Positions 10,258-19,725 of a stretch of 64,000 nt of DNA are shown one piece after another. The stretch's first letter is position 1. Every line of letters begins with the position of its first letter. The position numbers and the translations under genes are program-made. The notes under the pieces were generated by a model. It saw nothing but the letters and a program-made list of their open reading frames with translations, had not been told where the DNA came from and did not search any database. This DNA is from Symbiodinium natans (taxonomy: Eukaryota; Sar; Dinophyceae; Suessiales; Symbiodiniaceae): NCBI GenBank assembly GCA_905221605.1, contig CAJNDS010000535.1, positions 673,388 through 737,387 of the forward strand, in the 5' to 3' direction.

Positions 10258-10362
10258 GGGTTTAGGGTTTAGGGTTTAGGGTTTAGGGTTTAGGGTTTGG
10301 GGTTTGGGGTTTAGGGTTTAGGGTTTAGGGTTTGGGGTTTGGGGTTTAGGGTTTGGGGTCTA
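10258..10362. repeat. TTTAGGG/TTTGGGG array
   Basis: TTTAGGG units interleaved with TTTGGGG. Confidence 0.95.
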
Positions 10363-10470
10363 GGGAGTTTGCAGCCCTGTATCCACATGCGGCTAAAATT
10401 TGCAGGCTTCGGGTTTGCAGGCCTCAGCCTATGGATGGAAGCCCAGTCCCTCAGCCCTCAAGCTGCGACA

Positions 10471-10891
10471 CTTGGAGGTTCAGGGTTTAGGGTTTAGGGC
10501 TAGGGTTTAGGGTTTAGGGTTTAGGGTTTAGGGTTTAGGGTTTAGGGTTTAGGGTTTAGGGTTTAGGGTTTAGGGTTTAGGGTTTAGGGTTTAGGGTTTA
10601 GGGTTTAGGGTTTAGGGTTTAGGGTTTAGGGTTTAGGGTTTAGGGTTTAGCTTAGAACCCCTATGATCTCTACTTATAAGCCCCGTAAAGTCCCCTAACT
10701 AGACTATAAGTAGGTACCCCTAAACCTTAAACCCAAAACCCTAAACCCTAAACCCCAAACCCCAAAACCCTAAACCCTAAACCCCAAACCCCAAACCCTA
10801 AAACCCTAAACCCTAAACCCTAAACCCTAAACCCTAAACCCTAAACCCTGAACCTTCTCACTGGGGTTATAAGTACCCATGAACCTCCAAG
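10471..10891 (+). mobile_element. Family-B inverted-repeat element carrying both telomeric arrays
   Basis: The left end CTTGGAGGTTC at 10471 pairs with GAACCTCCAAG ending at 10891. Between them are a long perfect TTTAGGG array (10482-10647), a core (CTACTTATAAGCCCC..., 10660-10710) shared with the copies at 11506 and 51559, and a CCCTAAA array (10735-10850). The element therefore has outer inverted repeats, inner telomeric inverted repeats and a unique core. The exon at 10895 starts right after its right end (CCAAGCAG|G), so the element appears to form an intron. Confidence 0.7.
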
Positions 10892-10894
10892 CAG

Positions 10895-11000
10895 GCAATG
10901 ACTTCGGGGAGCGTGTGTTTGAGCTGGAGCCCGCCAAGTGCATGGTCACTGAGGTGGACAAAGGCGGGAAATCGACCTTGAGCCCCTCCAAGCCTTCAGG
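10895..11000 (+). CDS. Candidate exon next to a family-B element
   Basis: Acceptor AAGCAG|G follows the right end of the element. The frame reads N-D-F-G-E-R-V-F-E-L-E-P-A-K-C-M-V-T-E-V and then D-K-G-G-K-S-T-L-S-P-S-K-P-S, running to AGG|GTTTAGGG at 11001. An alternative donor (GAG|GTGGAC, 10954) would shorten it. Composition is ordinary coding sequence. Product unknown. Confidence 0.65.
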
Positions 11001-11350
11001 GTTTAGGGTTGGGTTTAGGGTTTAGGGTTTCGGGTTTAGGGTTTAGGGTATCGGGTTTAGGGTTCAGGGTTTAGGGTTTAGGGTTAGGATTTAGGGTTTC
11101 ATATCCTACTGGCCTTGTTTTTAGGGAGCTGATGGGGGGTGAAAGGTACCCGCAACCCGAAACCCCCAAAACCCGAAAACCCTCTTACACCCTAAGCCCT
11201 AAACGTTCAACCTAGCACAAGCACCCCCCGAAGTGTTTAGCGCTTTCGGGTTTAGGGGTCAGGGTTCGGGAGTAAAACCCTTAAAACGAAGCCCCTAAAC
11301 CCTAACCCTAAACCCTAAACCCTCAACCCTCAACCTTTAGGTTCCACACG

Positions 11351-11736
11351 TTGGGACGTTCCCCCTGCCTTAGTCGGGATTCTAGCTCCCCCCCCATTTT
11401 GTCCCGACTGAGGAGGGGGTTTAGGGTTTAGGGTTTAGGGTTTAGGGTTTAGGGTTTAGGGTTTAGGGTTCCCCCGCCCCTTTGTGTCCCGATTAAGGAC
11501 TGTCACTTGGAGGTTCGGGGTACTTGTAACCTCAGTTATAACTGTACTTATAGGCCCTCGAAGTCCCCTAAGTCCTCTTAGTAGGTTGTAAGTAGACGTA
11601 TAACTTGGGTTTAAAGCACCCATGAACCTCCAAGCAGTATAAGCGGGACCCTAAACCCCAAACCTTACACCCTAACCCTACACCCTAAACCCTAAACCCT
11701 ACTAAGGACTGCTAGTACAAAGGGGAGCATCCCAAG
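11351..11736 (+). mobile_element. Composite of family-A ends with nested family-B copy
   Basis: TTGGGACGTTCCCC at 11351 pairs with GGGGAGCATCCCAAG ending at 11736, the family-A termini. Inside lie a TTTAGGG array (11418-11470), an intact family-B copy (11506-11634, CTTGGAGGTTC to GAACCTCCAAG, 129 bp) and CCCTAAA-type repeats. The exon at 11737 begins directly at the last AAG, so the element end supplies the acceptor AG. Confidence 0.6.
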
Positions 11737-11817
11737 TGCCACGGCGGGTGGAAGCCAGGAACGACGGAGTCGATCATCGACGCGGATCCGGACTGCGAGG
11801 CGTTGATGGTCTCGGCA
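11737..11817 (+). CDS. Candidate exon (27 codons)
   Basis: Starts at the AG ending the family-A terminus. In phase 0 it reads C-H-G-G-W-K-P-G-T-T-E-S-I-I-D-A-D-P-D-C and then E-A-L-M-V-S-A, ending at GCA|GTGCAT. Third positions are mostly G or C. It is followed by CCCTAAA repeats (11850-11925), one of the exceptions to the C-left, G-right rule. Confidence 0.65.
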
Positions 11818-11849
11818 GTGCATCCCTAAACCCTTTACACACGCGAACC

Positions 11850-11925
11850 CTAAACCCTAAACCCTAAACCCTAAACCCTAAACCCTAAACCCTAAACCCT
11901 AAACCCTAAACCCTAAACCCTAAAC
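11850..11925. repeat. CCCTAAA array
   Basis: About ten perfect units. Confidence 0.95.
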
Positions 11926-12032
11926 CACTGCAATGGTTTAGGGATTAGGGTCCAGGGACTCAGCCCTAGAACACATAGGAGTCCCTTCGTAGGCTCCTAC
12001 CCCCCCCCCCCCCCTTCCCCATCTAATTGCAG

Positions 12033-12050
12033 GGCAGAAGGTGCAAGAAA
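12033..12050 (+). CDS. Possible 18-nt micro-exon
   Basis: A C14 run plus TTCCCCATCTAATTGCAG makes an excellent polypyrimidine tract and acceptor. The next donor is AAGAAA|GTAGTC, giving G-R-R-C-K-K. A donor at 12041 is also possible. The array at 12060 follows. Suggestive only. Confidence 0.35.
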
Positions 12051-12059
12051 GTAGTCTGG

Positions 12060-12210
12060 GGTTTAGGGTTTAGGGTTTAGGGTTTAGGGTTTAGGGTTTA
12101 GGGTTTAGGCTTTTAGGGTTTTAGGGTTTTAGGGTTTTAGGCTTTTAGGGTTTTAGGGTTTTGGGGTTTAGGGTTTTAGGGTTTTAGGGTTTAGGACTCA
12201 GGGTTTAGGG
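12060..12210. repeat. TTTAGGG then TTTTAGGG array
   Basis: Seven TTTAGGG units switch to TTTTAGGG and CTTTTAGG variants. Confidence 0.95.
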
Positions 12211-12274
12211 TCGTGGGTTTTCTAAGCCCCGTAAACGCGCCCAAACCCTGGGGTCCATTTGAGCAGGATGTTGT

Positions 12275-12395
12275 GACCCTAAACCCTAAACCCTAAACCC
12301 TAAACCCTAAACCCTAAACCCTAAACCCTAAACCCTAAACCCTAAACCCTAATTAAACCCTATACCCTAAACCCTAAACCCTAAACCCTAAACCC
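12275..12395. repeat. CCCTAAA array
   Basis: About sixteen units with one interruption near 12350. Confidence 0.95.
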
Positions 12396-12852
12396 ACAAG
12401 GAAGGACTTAGGGTTGAATGGTCTGAAAATGCTTTTTGGGGGTTTAGGGTTGGGGGCTGACATCAAGAAGTTGAAGGGCTTGGGGTGTCAGAACTCGCAG
12501 AACCCTAAACCCTAACACCTAAACCAAGTTAGGACTATGCGCCCACAATCCGAAAGCCATGCGCACCACTGGGGGCCGCTGCGACTTGGGATTTCTTGGG
12601 TTTGGGGTTTGGGGTTTGGGGTTTGCGGTTTCCCTACTTTCGGGCCTTAGAGGGTTTTCAGCTCCAGGGTTTGCTGGCTTCCAGGGTTTTCGGGCGTATA
12701 CAATGGCTTCCAGGGCTTTTCGGGCTCTTGGGTTTAGGGTTGTAGGGCAGCGGTGTAAGCGTGCAAGGTCTAGGGAGAAGGCAAGCAAAAAACTAAGCCC
12801 TAAAACCTAAACCCTAAACATACGATTAACAACCATGAACACAAAGCTGCAG

Positions 12853-12910
12853 GAGCCTTCGCAACCTGAGCCGGAACCGCTCCGCTCCCCCGGCCCGGGG
12901 GGAAAGGGCC
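12853..12910 (+). CDS. Candidate exon, Pro/Glu-rich, telomeric donor
   Basis: AAAGCTGCAG|G starts E-P-S-Q-P-E-P-E-P-L-R-S-P-G-P-G-G-K-G, ending in phase 1 at GGCC|GTTTAGGG. The downstream array (12911-12990) directly supplies the donor. Confidence 0.55.
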
Positions 12911-13271
12911 GTTTAGGGTTTAGGGTTTAGGGTTTAGGGTTGAGGGTTGAGGGTTTAGGGTTTAGGGTTCAGGGTTTAGGGTTCAGGGTTCAGGGCTTCG
13001 GTGTGGGGCGAAGAGGAGTTTGGGTTTGAGGGTTTCAGGATGTTACATGTAGGTTGTAGGTTCGGAACAAAGCAGATATTTGGTTTTACCCTAAACCCTA
13101 AACCCTAAACCCTAAACCCTAAACCCGAAACCCTAAGCTTCTAGAACATGGGGGGGGAATAGTGTTTGTAGGGTTTGAGGGTTTGGGGAACAGCCTGGGC
13201 CGAAACCTACCACGTACAAAGCGCTAAATCCGACTCGTGGTTCAGGTACCGTACGGTTGAGCACACTTAGT

Positions 13272-13355
13272 GGTTTAGGGTTTAGGGTTTAGGGTTTAGG
13301 GTTTAGGGTTTAGGGTTTAGGGTTTAGGGTTTAGGGTTTAGGGTTTAGGGTTTAG
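13272..13355. repeat. TTTAGGG array
   Basis: About twelve perfect units. Confidence 0.95.
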
Positions 13356-13634
13356 GTAATTAGGGTACTTATTGAGAGGTTAGGGTTTAGGGTTTAGGGC
13401 ACTTAGCTAAACCCCAAACCCTAAACCCTAAACCCCAAACCCTAAACCCTCAAGAACTTCATATTTTTTAGTTGTTTAGGGTTGAGGGCACTCAGGGGTT
13501 CAGCGATTAGCGCTTAGCGGTGGGTGGGGGCGGGTGGGATCTGGCAGTGATCTCAGCTCCATCCGAATAAAGGGTGCAAAGCCCAAAACAGATCAAGATT
13601 TCACTGAATCAGAGAATTGACCCTGTGCCACCAG

Positions 13635-13671
13635 GTCGAGAATGAGAAGAAGTCGCTGCTCCAAACCCCTA
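13635..13671 (+). CDS. Candidate exon
   Basis: CCACCAG|GTC opens V-E-N-E-K-K-S-L-L-Q-T-P and reaches a possible donor CCTA|GTTTCC. Phase does not match the exon at 13780, so an intermediate exon or a different boundary is needed. Confidence 0.4.
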
Positions 13672-13779
13672 GTTTCCTTCATGACGACCCCAAACCGCAA
13701 ACCGCAAACCCCAAACCCCAAACCGCAAACCCCAAACCCCAAACCCCAAACCCTAAACCCTAAACCCTAATTGTTGCAG

Positions 13780-14300
13780 AGGGGTGAGCCTCTTGCTGGA
13801 CGAGGAGCATCCGGAGTGGCTCTCTGGCGGCAGAAAGGGCCCACAGTATCGGGAGAGTCTCTTGGGTTTAGGGTTTTGGGCTTCGGGCTTAGGGTTTAGG
13901 GTCAGGGGTTTAGGGTTTAGGGTTTAGGGTTTAGGGTTAACACCCTAAGAACTAGCCACCCCAAAACCACCCACCGGCCCTAGGGCCCTCGAAGCTTCTC
14001 GCCTGAACCTGTAAACGCTAAACCCCAAACCCTAAGCCTCAAGCCTCAAGCCTGAAGCCAATTGGTCCCATGACGGCAGAGCTGGACGACGTCTGGGACA
14101 ACATGAACGATGTGAACCGTCGGCTTGAGGCCTTCCAAGAAGGCAAGACGCTTCAGCTGCGAATGGCAAAAAGCTGACGAAGACTAGTGGTGGAGAGTGG
14201 CTGAACTATCGAAGCTTTACACAGCGCAGGAAGCCACAGCCGCGATCGAGGAACTCCGAGCAGCCATCCAGGAACTGAGAAGCATCCGCTACAGGAAGCC
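13780..14300 (+). CDS. Three-exon chain, coiled-coil-like protein fragment
   Basis: Exons 13780-13865, 14080-14141 and about 14198-14300. Exon 1 (acceptor TTGTTGCAG) contains V-S-L-L-L-D-E-E-H-P-E-W-L-S-G-G and ends in phase 1 at TTGG|GTTTAGGG. Exon 2 starts with two bases that complete the codon and reads L-D-D-V-W-D-N-M-N-D-V-N-R-R-L-E-A-F-Q-E. With a GC donor (GAAG|GCAAGA) it joins exon 3, A-E-L-S-K-L-Y-T-A-Q-E-A-T-A-A-I-E-E-L-R and onward, a heptad-like helix. The first intron (13866-14079) holds TTTAGGG repeats at its start and CCCTAAA/CCTCAAG repeats near its end. Phase agreement is the main support. The 56-nt second intron is less certain. Confidence 0.6.
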
Positions 14301-14716
14301 AAGTGGGTGCTTCTCTATGTCAGGGTCATTGTTTTCCGGGGTCCTTCTTTTAAGGGTGCCATACAAGATATAGGAGCCTCTCCACACCCCCCCCCCCCCA
14401 AACAAAAAAAAAAAGGACCCTACTTTTGAGACCAACCCCTTTTGTGTGAGGTTGGGTTCCCTTTTCAGGTTGCGGGGCAAAACCGCTCCAGGTTTTAGGC
14501 TTCAGGGACTAGGGTGTATCCCTAAACCCTAAACCCTAAACCCTAAACCCTAAACCCTTAACCCTAAGGGATGAGAATTCTCGGCTTCACGAACCCGGGC
14601 GCTGAAATCCGGAACCTCCCGCAACCCTAAGGCCCGCATGAGCTCCAAACCTTCAAACCCTCGGTTTTCTCGAAGGGCTTGTGCTGTTTTCGGGGTTATT
14701 AGGGTTTTAGGATGTG

Positions 14717-14915
14717 GGGTTTAGGGTTTAGGGTTTAGGGTTTAGGGTTTAGGGTTTGGGGTTTAGGGTTTAGGGTTTTGGGGTTTTGGGGTTTCGGGTG
14801 TTGGGGCTCAGTGAGTCCTCGCCTAAGGTATAGGGTTTAGGGTTTAGGGTTTAGGGTTTGGGGTTTAGGGTTTGGGGTTTAGGGTTTGGGGTTTGCAGTT
14901 TGGGGTTTGGGGTTT
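14717..14915. repeat. TTTAGGG/TTTGGGG arrays
   Basis: Two blocks (14717-14800, 14830-14915) mixing TTTAGGG, TTTGGGG and TTTTGGGG units. Confidence 0.9.
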
Positions 14916-14939
14916 AGAGCGCCCGCATTTGACTTAGCC

Positions 14940-15430
14940 TAAGACCCAAGAAGCAGCCCCAACCCTCGAAATGCCCGCAAACCTCGAAACCCCCAAAAGC
15001 AACACCAACACGCCCAAGATAACAAACAAGCAAACAAGCTATTTACGAAACAAGACACACGCTCACACAGTCACAAACACAGCAGACATCTAGACTATAA
15101 CCAACTAGCGTAAGACCTTGAAAGCAAAACCTAAATCCCTAACTCACCCTAAAACCCCAAACCCGAAGTCCCTAAACCTAAGCCCTAAATAAATCCCTGA
15201 ACCCGACAGCCCTAAAACCCCTCAACCCCAAAACCCGAAACCCTAAATGCTAAATTCCTAAAAGCCCTAAAGCAACAAGCCCCGAACTTCATCCCTGAAA
15301 CCCTAAACCCCTTACAGTCCAAAGCCGAATAAGACCCAAACTTAGCCCCTAAATCCTTAAACCCAAAACCCTAAAAACCCTAAACACCCTAAACACTCTA
15401 AACTTCAAATCCCTAAAAGCACAAAAAAGA
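14940..15430. other. CCCTAAA-like degenerate DNA, no gene
   Basis: A-rich, C-rich sequence full of diverged CCCTAAA, CCCGAAA and ACCCTAAA units, with no exon supported. Confidence 0.6.
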
Positions 15431-15433
15431 GAG

Positions 15434-15436
15434 AGA

Positions 15437-15470
<34 letters not shown>
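15434..15470. repeat. (TA)n tract
   Basis: Alternating TA with one central ACA. Confidence 0.9.
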
Positions 15471-15718
15471 ACAAACTTCACGAAAGCCCTAAACCCTAAA
15501 CCCCTAAACGCCCAAAAACCAGAAGCCTAAAACTTCATATGGGTGGTCCTCTGACCTAAGGTCCCTTGTTGGGTCCCTCACATAGCACGGCACCCTTTTC
15601 ATCAGGACCCAAAAAGGGACCCTAAATTGGAGAAGTACTCTGACGCACCCTAAGCCCTAAAAACTCTAAACCCTAAACCCTAAACCCCAAACCCCAAAAA
15701 AGCCCCCCCCCCCCCAAG

Positions 15719-16866
15719 CTTCCTGTGGGCCGGTCCGAGGCCTTCCCTTCCGGATGCGGAGGAGGCTGACGAGGCTCTGGCAGGGCATTTGCAGACTTCA
15801 AGGGGTCAGGTTGTTAAGGCTTTTGGGTTTTTTTTAGGGTTTTTGGGGGATTTTGTTGAGGGTTTCTAGGGTATTTCGAGTGTTTTGGGTGTTTTGTTTA
15901 GGGTTTCTAGGGTTTTTCAGGGTTGCTTTTTAGGGTTTTTAAGGTTTCTAGGTTTTTTCGGGTGTCTTGGGTTTTGTTTTAGGGTTTTTAGGGTTTTTGA
16001 AGGGTTGCCTAGGTTTTTTTTCAGGTTTTTTTGGGTTTCTACGGTTTAGGGTTGAGGGAGTTTGCTTAGGGTTTGGGGTTTAGGGTTTAGGGTCTAGGGT
16101 CTAGGGTTCAGGGAGTTTGTTTAGGGCTTAGGGTTGAAGGACTTCGCGTTTGGGCACTTTGTTTGGGGTTTTTGGGCTTCTGGGTTTAGGTTTCTGTGCT
16201 CTCCGAAGCCAAATCCTAAACCCTAAACCCTAAACCCTAAACCCTAAACCCTAAACCCTAAACCCTAAACCCTAAACCTTTTGAACCCAATAGGGGTACC
16301 TAAGGGGGGGTGGGGGGGTTAAGGGTTTGGGATCTACAAGGGTTTATAAGGTTTAGGGCGAACCCCCACACGTTGGCGTTCCGCTCACAAGGGTTCGGGG
16401 ATTTGGAGGCATGACCAAGGGGACCTTTTATAGCTGGAAAATCGCACATCGCAAGCCTGTAGGTCGAGCGCCCTAAACCCTAAACCCTAAACCCTAAACC
16501 CTAAACCCTAAACCCTGTATTTCTACGTTCGACGACTGCCGGCGCAGGGTGTTCTCTCCGGGGCCCTGTGCTCTGAACAATTAGGTCTCGTGGACCTCAA
16601 ACATCATCAAACATATCTTCGCGACCTGTGCTGTTTCAACGGCCGCGACTGGCCGGGTCTTGATCTACGTGAGTCTGCCGGTCTGCCTCAGAGCACAAAA
16701 CCCTAAACCCTAAACCCTAAATCCTAAATCCTAAACCCTAAACCCTGAACCCTAAACCCTAAACCCTAAACCCACAGCCGCAATGAAGCGGCTCGCAGGA
16801 GCGCCCCTCCACAGACGACGAGCCTTCTCCGCCTTCTCCACCCAAACGAAGAAATGTCGGGCTTAA
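15719..16866 (+). CDS. Three-exon gene end (79 codons plus TAA), unknown
   Basis: Exons 15719-15809, 16548-16668 and 16778-16866 join in compatible phases (0, then 1) and end at TAA (16864-16866). Exon 1 contains P-D-A-E-E-A-D-E-A-L-A-G-H-L-Q and ends GTCAG|GTTGTT. Exon 2 contains S-E-Q-L-G-L-V-D-L-K-H-H-Q-T-Y-L-R-D-L and N-G-R-D-W-P-G-L-D-L, ending at the best donor in the region (CTAC|GTGAGT). Exon 3 has K-R-L-A-G-A-P-L-H-R-R-R-A-F-S-A-F-S-T-Q. The first intron (738 nt) holds TTTTTAGGG variants and a CCCTAAA array, the second (109 nt) a CCCTAAA array. The 5' end is not identified and no family is recognised. Confidence 0.65.
16212..16280. repeat. CCCTAAA array (intronic)
   Basis: About nine units inside the first intron of the 15,719-16,866 chain. 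Another short array lies at 16472-16517. Confidence 0.9.
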
Positions 16867-16874
16867 GAACCCCT

Positions 16875-16990
16875 CAACCCTAAACCCTAAACCCTAAGCC
16901 CTAAACCCTAAACCCTAAACCCTAAACCCTATAAACCCTATAAACCCTATAAACCCTATAAACCCTATAAACCCTAAACCCTAAACCCTT
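16875..16990. repeat. CCCTAAA and CCCTATAAA (9-mer) array
   Basis: CCCTAAA units enclosing five consecutive CCCTATAAA units. Confidence 0.95.
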
Positions 16991-17013
16991 TGGGGCTTCG
17001 GGTTGGGGGATAG

Positions 17014-17088
17014 CCAAGCCTGAAGCACGCGCCGGCCCGCTGCAGGCCCAGAGCTCACACAGGAGAGTTCCCGAAGTGAGCGAGGCAG
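17014..17088 (+). CDS. Candidate exon (24 codons)
   Basis: GGGGATAG|C precedes K-P-E-A-R-A-G-P-L-Q-A-Q-S-S-H-R-R-V-P-E and V-S-E-A, ending in phase 1 at GGCAG|GTTGAG. CCCTAAA/CCCTATAAA repeats precede it and TTTAGGGG repeats follow. Product unknown. Confidence 0.6.
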
Positions 17089-17099
17089 GTTGAGCGGTT

Positions 17100-17282
17100 T
17101 GGGGTTTAGGGTTTAGGGTTTAGGGTTTAGGGGTTTGGGGTTTAGGGTTTAGGGGGTTAGGGGTTTAGGGGTTTAGGGGTTTAGGGGTTTAGGGGTTTAG
17201 GGGTTTAGGGGTTTAGGGGTTTAGGGGTTTAGGGGTCTAGGGTTTAGGGGTTTAGGGTTTAGGGTTTAGGGTTTAGGGTTTA
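17100..17282. repeat. TTTAGGGG (8-mer) array
   Basis: TTTAGGG units at both edges enclose about eleven TTTAGGGG units. Confidence 0.95.
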
Positions 17283-17797
17283 CCCTACACCCTAAACCCC
17301 TAAACCCCCTCAACCCCTCACCTAAGGCCTTAACCCACCTGTACGCTGGAGCCACCGAACCTCGGTTTTGGGGCTTATAGGCAATACCCAGCGGTTTGGG
17401 GCTGGGTATTGGGAATTTAGGATGCGCGTGTTGGGATTTTAGGTTTGGGCGTCCCATACATCTTTAGTCTGAATCCCTATACCCCCAATAAAACCATCAA
17501 GCCCTGAATCGTAAGCCACAAAACACACTGAAACCGCTCGGGCCTGTAGTGTTCTGGCTTTAGGGTAGGCTGATCAAGAGTCTAGAGCTGTGCTGTGTGG
17601 TTATTGGCACCCTAAACCCTGAACCCTGAACCCCAAACCCTAAACCCGAAACCCTAAACCCTAAAACCTGAACCCTAAACCCTAACCCTGAACCCTAAAC
17701 CCTAAACTGTAAAGCCACGGGTTGGCGGCTAGGTTGAGCCGGCTTTCGCGCAGTTTCAGTGTAACCTAAGGAGCCGAACAGGGAGACGATTGCTGCG

Positions 17798-17867
17798 TTT
17801 TAGGGTTTAGGGTTTAGGGTTTAGGGTTTAGGGTTTAGGGTTTAGGGTTTAGGGTTTAGGGTTTAGG
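17798..17867. repeat. TTTAGGG array
   Basis: About ten units. Confidence 0.95.
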
Positions 17868-17877
17868 GCTTGATTAT

Positions 17878-17946
17878 ATGGTGATCATCACCCGCAAGCA
17901 CATGAAGGCACGCAAAGCAGCGGCGCAGACACTTGTCAAGCCCTGA
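17878..17946 (+). CDS. Possible start exon or short ORF
   Basis: ATG starts V-I-I-T-R-K-H-M-K-A-R-K-A-A-A-Q-T-L-V-K, ending at TGA (17944-17946). It is flanked by TTTAGGG left and CCCTAAA right, opposite to the usual exon pattern. No splice site is obvious. Confidence 0.3.
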   Translation: MVIITRKHMKARKAAAQTLVKP

Positions 17947-18308
17947 ACCCCAAATAACCCTAAACCCGCCCGATCAACACCCAAGGGTTCAGCCCCTCGA
18001 CCCCGAAACTACTCTCAAGTCATGTGAGTTTTGATCCAGAGGGCCCTCAATGCCCTTTGCCTGTAGGGATTGCCGGCCCTAAAGCCCATAAACCCTAAAC
18101 CATACCCTATGAGCCATAGACCCTATGAACCCTATAAACCCCATAAACCCCACATTCCCCTGGAAGGCCGGGGAGCCCCAAAAGCCGCCACAAGATCTAA
18201 AAAACCTCTAAACAGCACGAGCCCGAGAAACGAAAGCCTAGAAACCTCAACCCTAGACACCCTCGAAAGCCTAGAAAAGCTAAACCCGAAACCCCTCCAC
18301 CCCAAACC

Positions 18309-18375
18309 TTACACCCTAAACCCTAAACCCTAAACCCTAAACCCTAAACCCTAAACCCTAAACCCTAAACCCTAA
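18309..18375. repeat. CCCTAAA array
   Basis: About nine units directly before the exon at 18390. Confidence 0.95.
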
Positions 18376-18389
18376 ACACCCTTAGACAG

Positions 18390-18476
18390 GTGTCTCCCCA
18401 CGCCTGGCTGGGTCCGGATGTGGCCCAGAGCCCAGAAGTGGAGGCTCCCTGCCTGGAAGAAGCCGAGGCTCACATC
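18390..18476 (+). CDS. Well-formed candidate exon (29 codons)
   Basis: TTAGACAG|G opens a phase-0 frame V-S-P-H-A-W-L-G-P-D-V-A-Q-S-P-E-V-E-A-P followed by C-L-E-E-A-E-A-H-I, closed by ATC|GTGGTT. Third positions are nearly all G or C. A CCCTAAA array lies left and TTTAGGG repeats (18506-18530) right. It is one of the best single exons. Product unknown. Confidence 0.7.
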
Positions 18477-18782
18477 GTGGTTATGTTTTTTGTTTTTGGT
18501 GTTTAGGGTTTAGGGTTTAGGGTTTAGGGTTGTTGTTCGTTTTTGTTTGTGTGTGTGTGTGTGTGTGTTTTTGTTTTTGTTTTTGTGGGGTGGCGTGGTG
18601 GGGAGGGGGGGTTTAGGGTTAGTTGTTGAGCGGTTTCTTGGTGTCTTCAGTCTTCAAGGTATGTTTTTTCGTGCTCAGGGTTTGGAGAGTTTTGGGGCTT
18701 AGGGTTTAGGGTTAAGGGTGTAGGGCGTTGGGGTTTAAATGGGTTACAATATTCTATGGAATATTTAGTTTGGGGTTTCAGG

Positions 18783-18889
18783 TTGGGATGTTCGCCCTTA
18801 TACTGACAGCCCTGAAATGGGATTGTGGTACAGTACCCCCTTGCTAGAATTCCTACTAAGGACTGTTAGTGTAAGGGGGGACATCCCAA
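18783..18889 (+). mobile_element. Family-A inverted-repeat element (MITE-like)
   Basis: TTGGGATGTTCGCCCTTA at the left pairs with TAAGGGGGGACATCCCAA at the right over 107 bp, with no ORF. Related copies lie at 45409-45497 (CTTGGGATGTTCCCCTT to AAGGGGGAACAGCCCAGG), at 11351-11736 and as a fragment near 50088-50128. Confidence 0.7.
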
Positions 18890-19019
18890 GGTGTTAGGGT
18901 TTAGGGTCTTTAGGGTTTATAGCACAGCTTAGGTTTTATCCACGGAAGATATCGAGTGGTCAGGGACCGCCTGTACTCGAGGGCAAAGCCGATCGTGACG
19001 CCAGCGGCGTCCCAAAGCC

Positions 19020-19400
19020 ATGGGCGCGAACGCGCAGCTCATCGCGGATTCGGAGATTCTGCTCGAGCAGTCAAAGAGGTTTCTGAGGCAGCCGAACCTA
19101 TCAGATGATGTGCGGCGCTTCGCACAACAGTTGATGGGAAGGGCTTTAGGCTGTGCGGGAGCTTCTGGCTTGCTTTGGAGGATTGCACTGTTTGGGCCTG
19201 TGCTGGCAGAACCCTTCCTCTTGGGCTTGGCCCTGGGCTCCAGCAATGCCGGACTGTTAAGGTCTAAACTAAACCCTAAACCCCAAACTGTAAACCCTAG
19301 ACCCTAAACCCGGGCGTTTCGGTGCAGATATTCTTTCGGAGTGCTTGGGTCGCGGTTTCATTGCTGCACCCTCAAACTGTGCAACGCTTGCACCCCATAA
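19020..19400 (+). CDS. Two-exon gene, 104 aa, probable membrane protein
   Basis: Exon 19020-19261 and exon 19328-19400 joined in phase 2 give exactly 105 codons with TAA at 19398-19400. The ATG (AAAGCCATGG) follows an in-frame TGA upstream, so this start is reasonable, though an acceptor AG lies two bases before it. The N-terminal half is helical and charged (S-E-I-L-L-E-Q-S-K-R-F-L-R-Q). Residues about 45-75 are hydrophobic (L-L-W-R-I-A-L-F-G-P-V-L and L-L-G-L-A-L-G-S), a likely membrane hairpin. The C-terminus is Cys-rich (C-C-T-L-K-L-C-N-A-C). The 66-nt GT-AG intron is made largely of CCCTAAA-type units. The gene ends about 330 bp before the next ATG (19726) on the same strand. A minus-strand open frame overlapping it is a shadow. 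Family not recognised. Confidence 0.6.
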
Positions 19401-19445
19401 ACCCAAATCTTAAACAGCGCCAGAACTAATGCTCTAAGGTTGGAA

Positions 19446-19575
19446 CCATGGGCCCTTAGTATGGTCCCTTAATTACCCTTCTTTACAGGGGCTTCAAGGG
19501 ATCCGAAGTATGGGCCCTTTTTTTGGTCTAGTGTACTACATAAGGGTTGTATAGCAAGGGACCCAATTTAAGTGC
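19446..19575. repeat. Family-C element (ATGGTCCCTTAGTATGGGCCC type)
   Basis: GGGCCCTTAGTATGGTCCCTT and GAAGTATGGGCCC are followed by AGCAAGGGACCC in inverted orientation. The same phrases occur near 1109, 6390, 38866, 39010 (inverted), 43501, 48168 (inverted) and 61550, so this is a dispersed family. Confidence 0.6.
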
Positions 19576-19725
19576 CTATAATTCGGATCCCCCAAGAACT
19601 AAAGCGCGAGAGTTCGGAGTAACTGGGTACAAAGGCTGGGTAGGACCGTCGGGATATTTTGTATTTTCCCTTGTTGGGTTTAAGAGGGTTTTGGGTTCAT
19701 AGGGTTTAGGGGTTTACCTCGGAAT

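Noticed and set aside
17266-18333. ORFs rich in N-P-K-P / T-L-N-P
   Set aside because: This is the translation of CCCTAAA repeats, seen at many places, and not a protein family.
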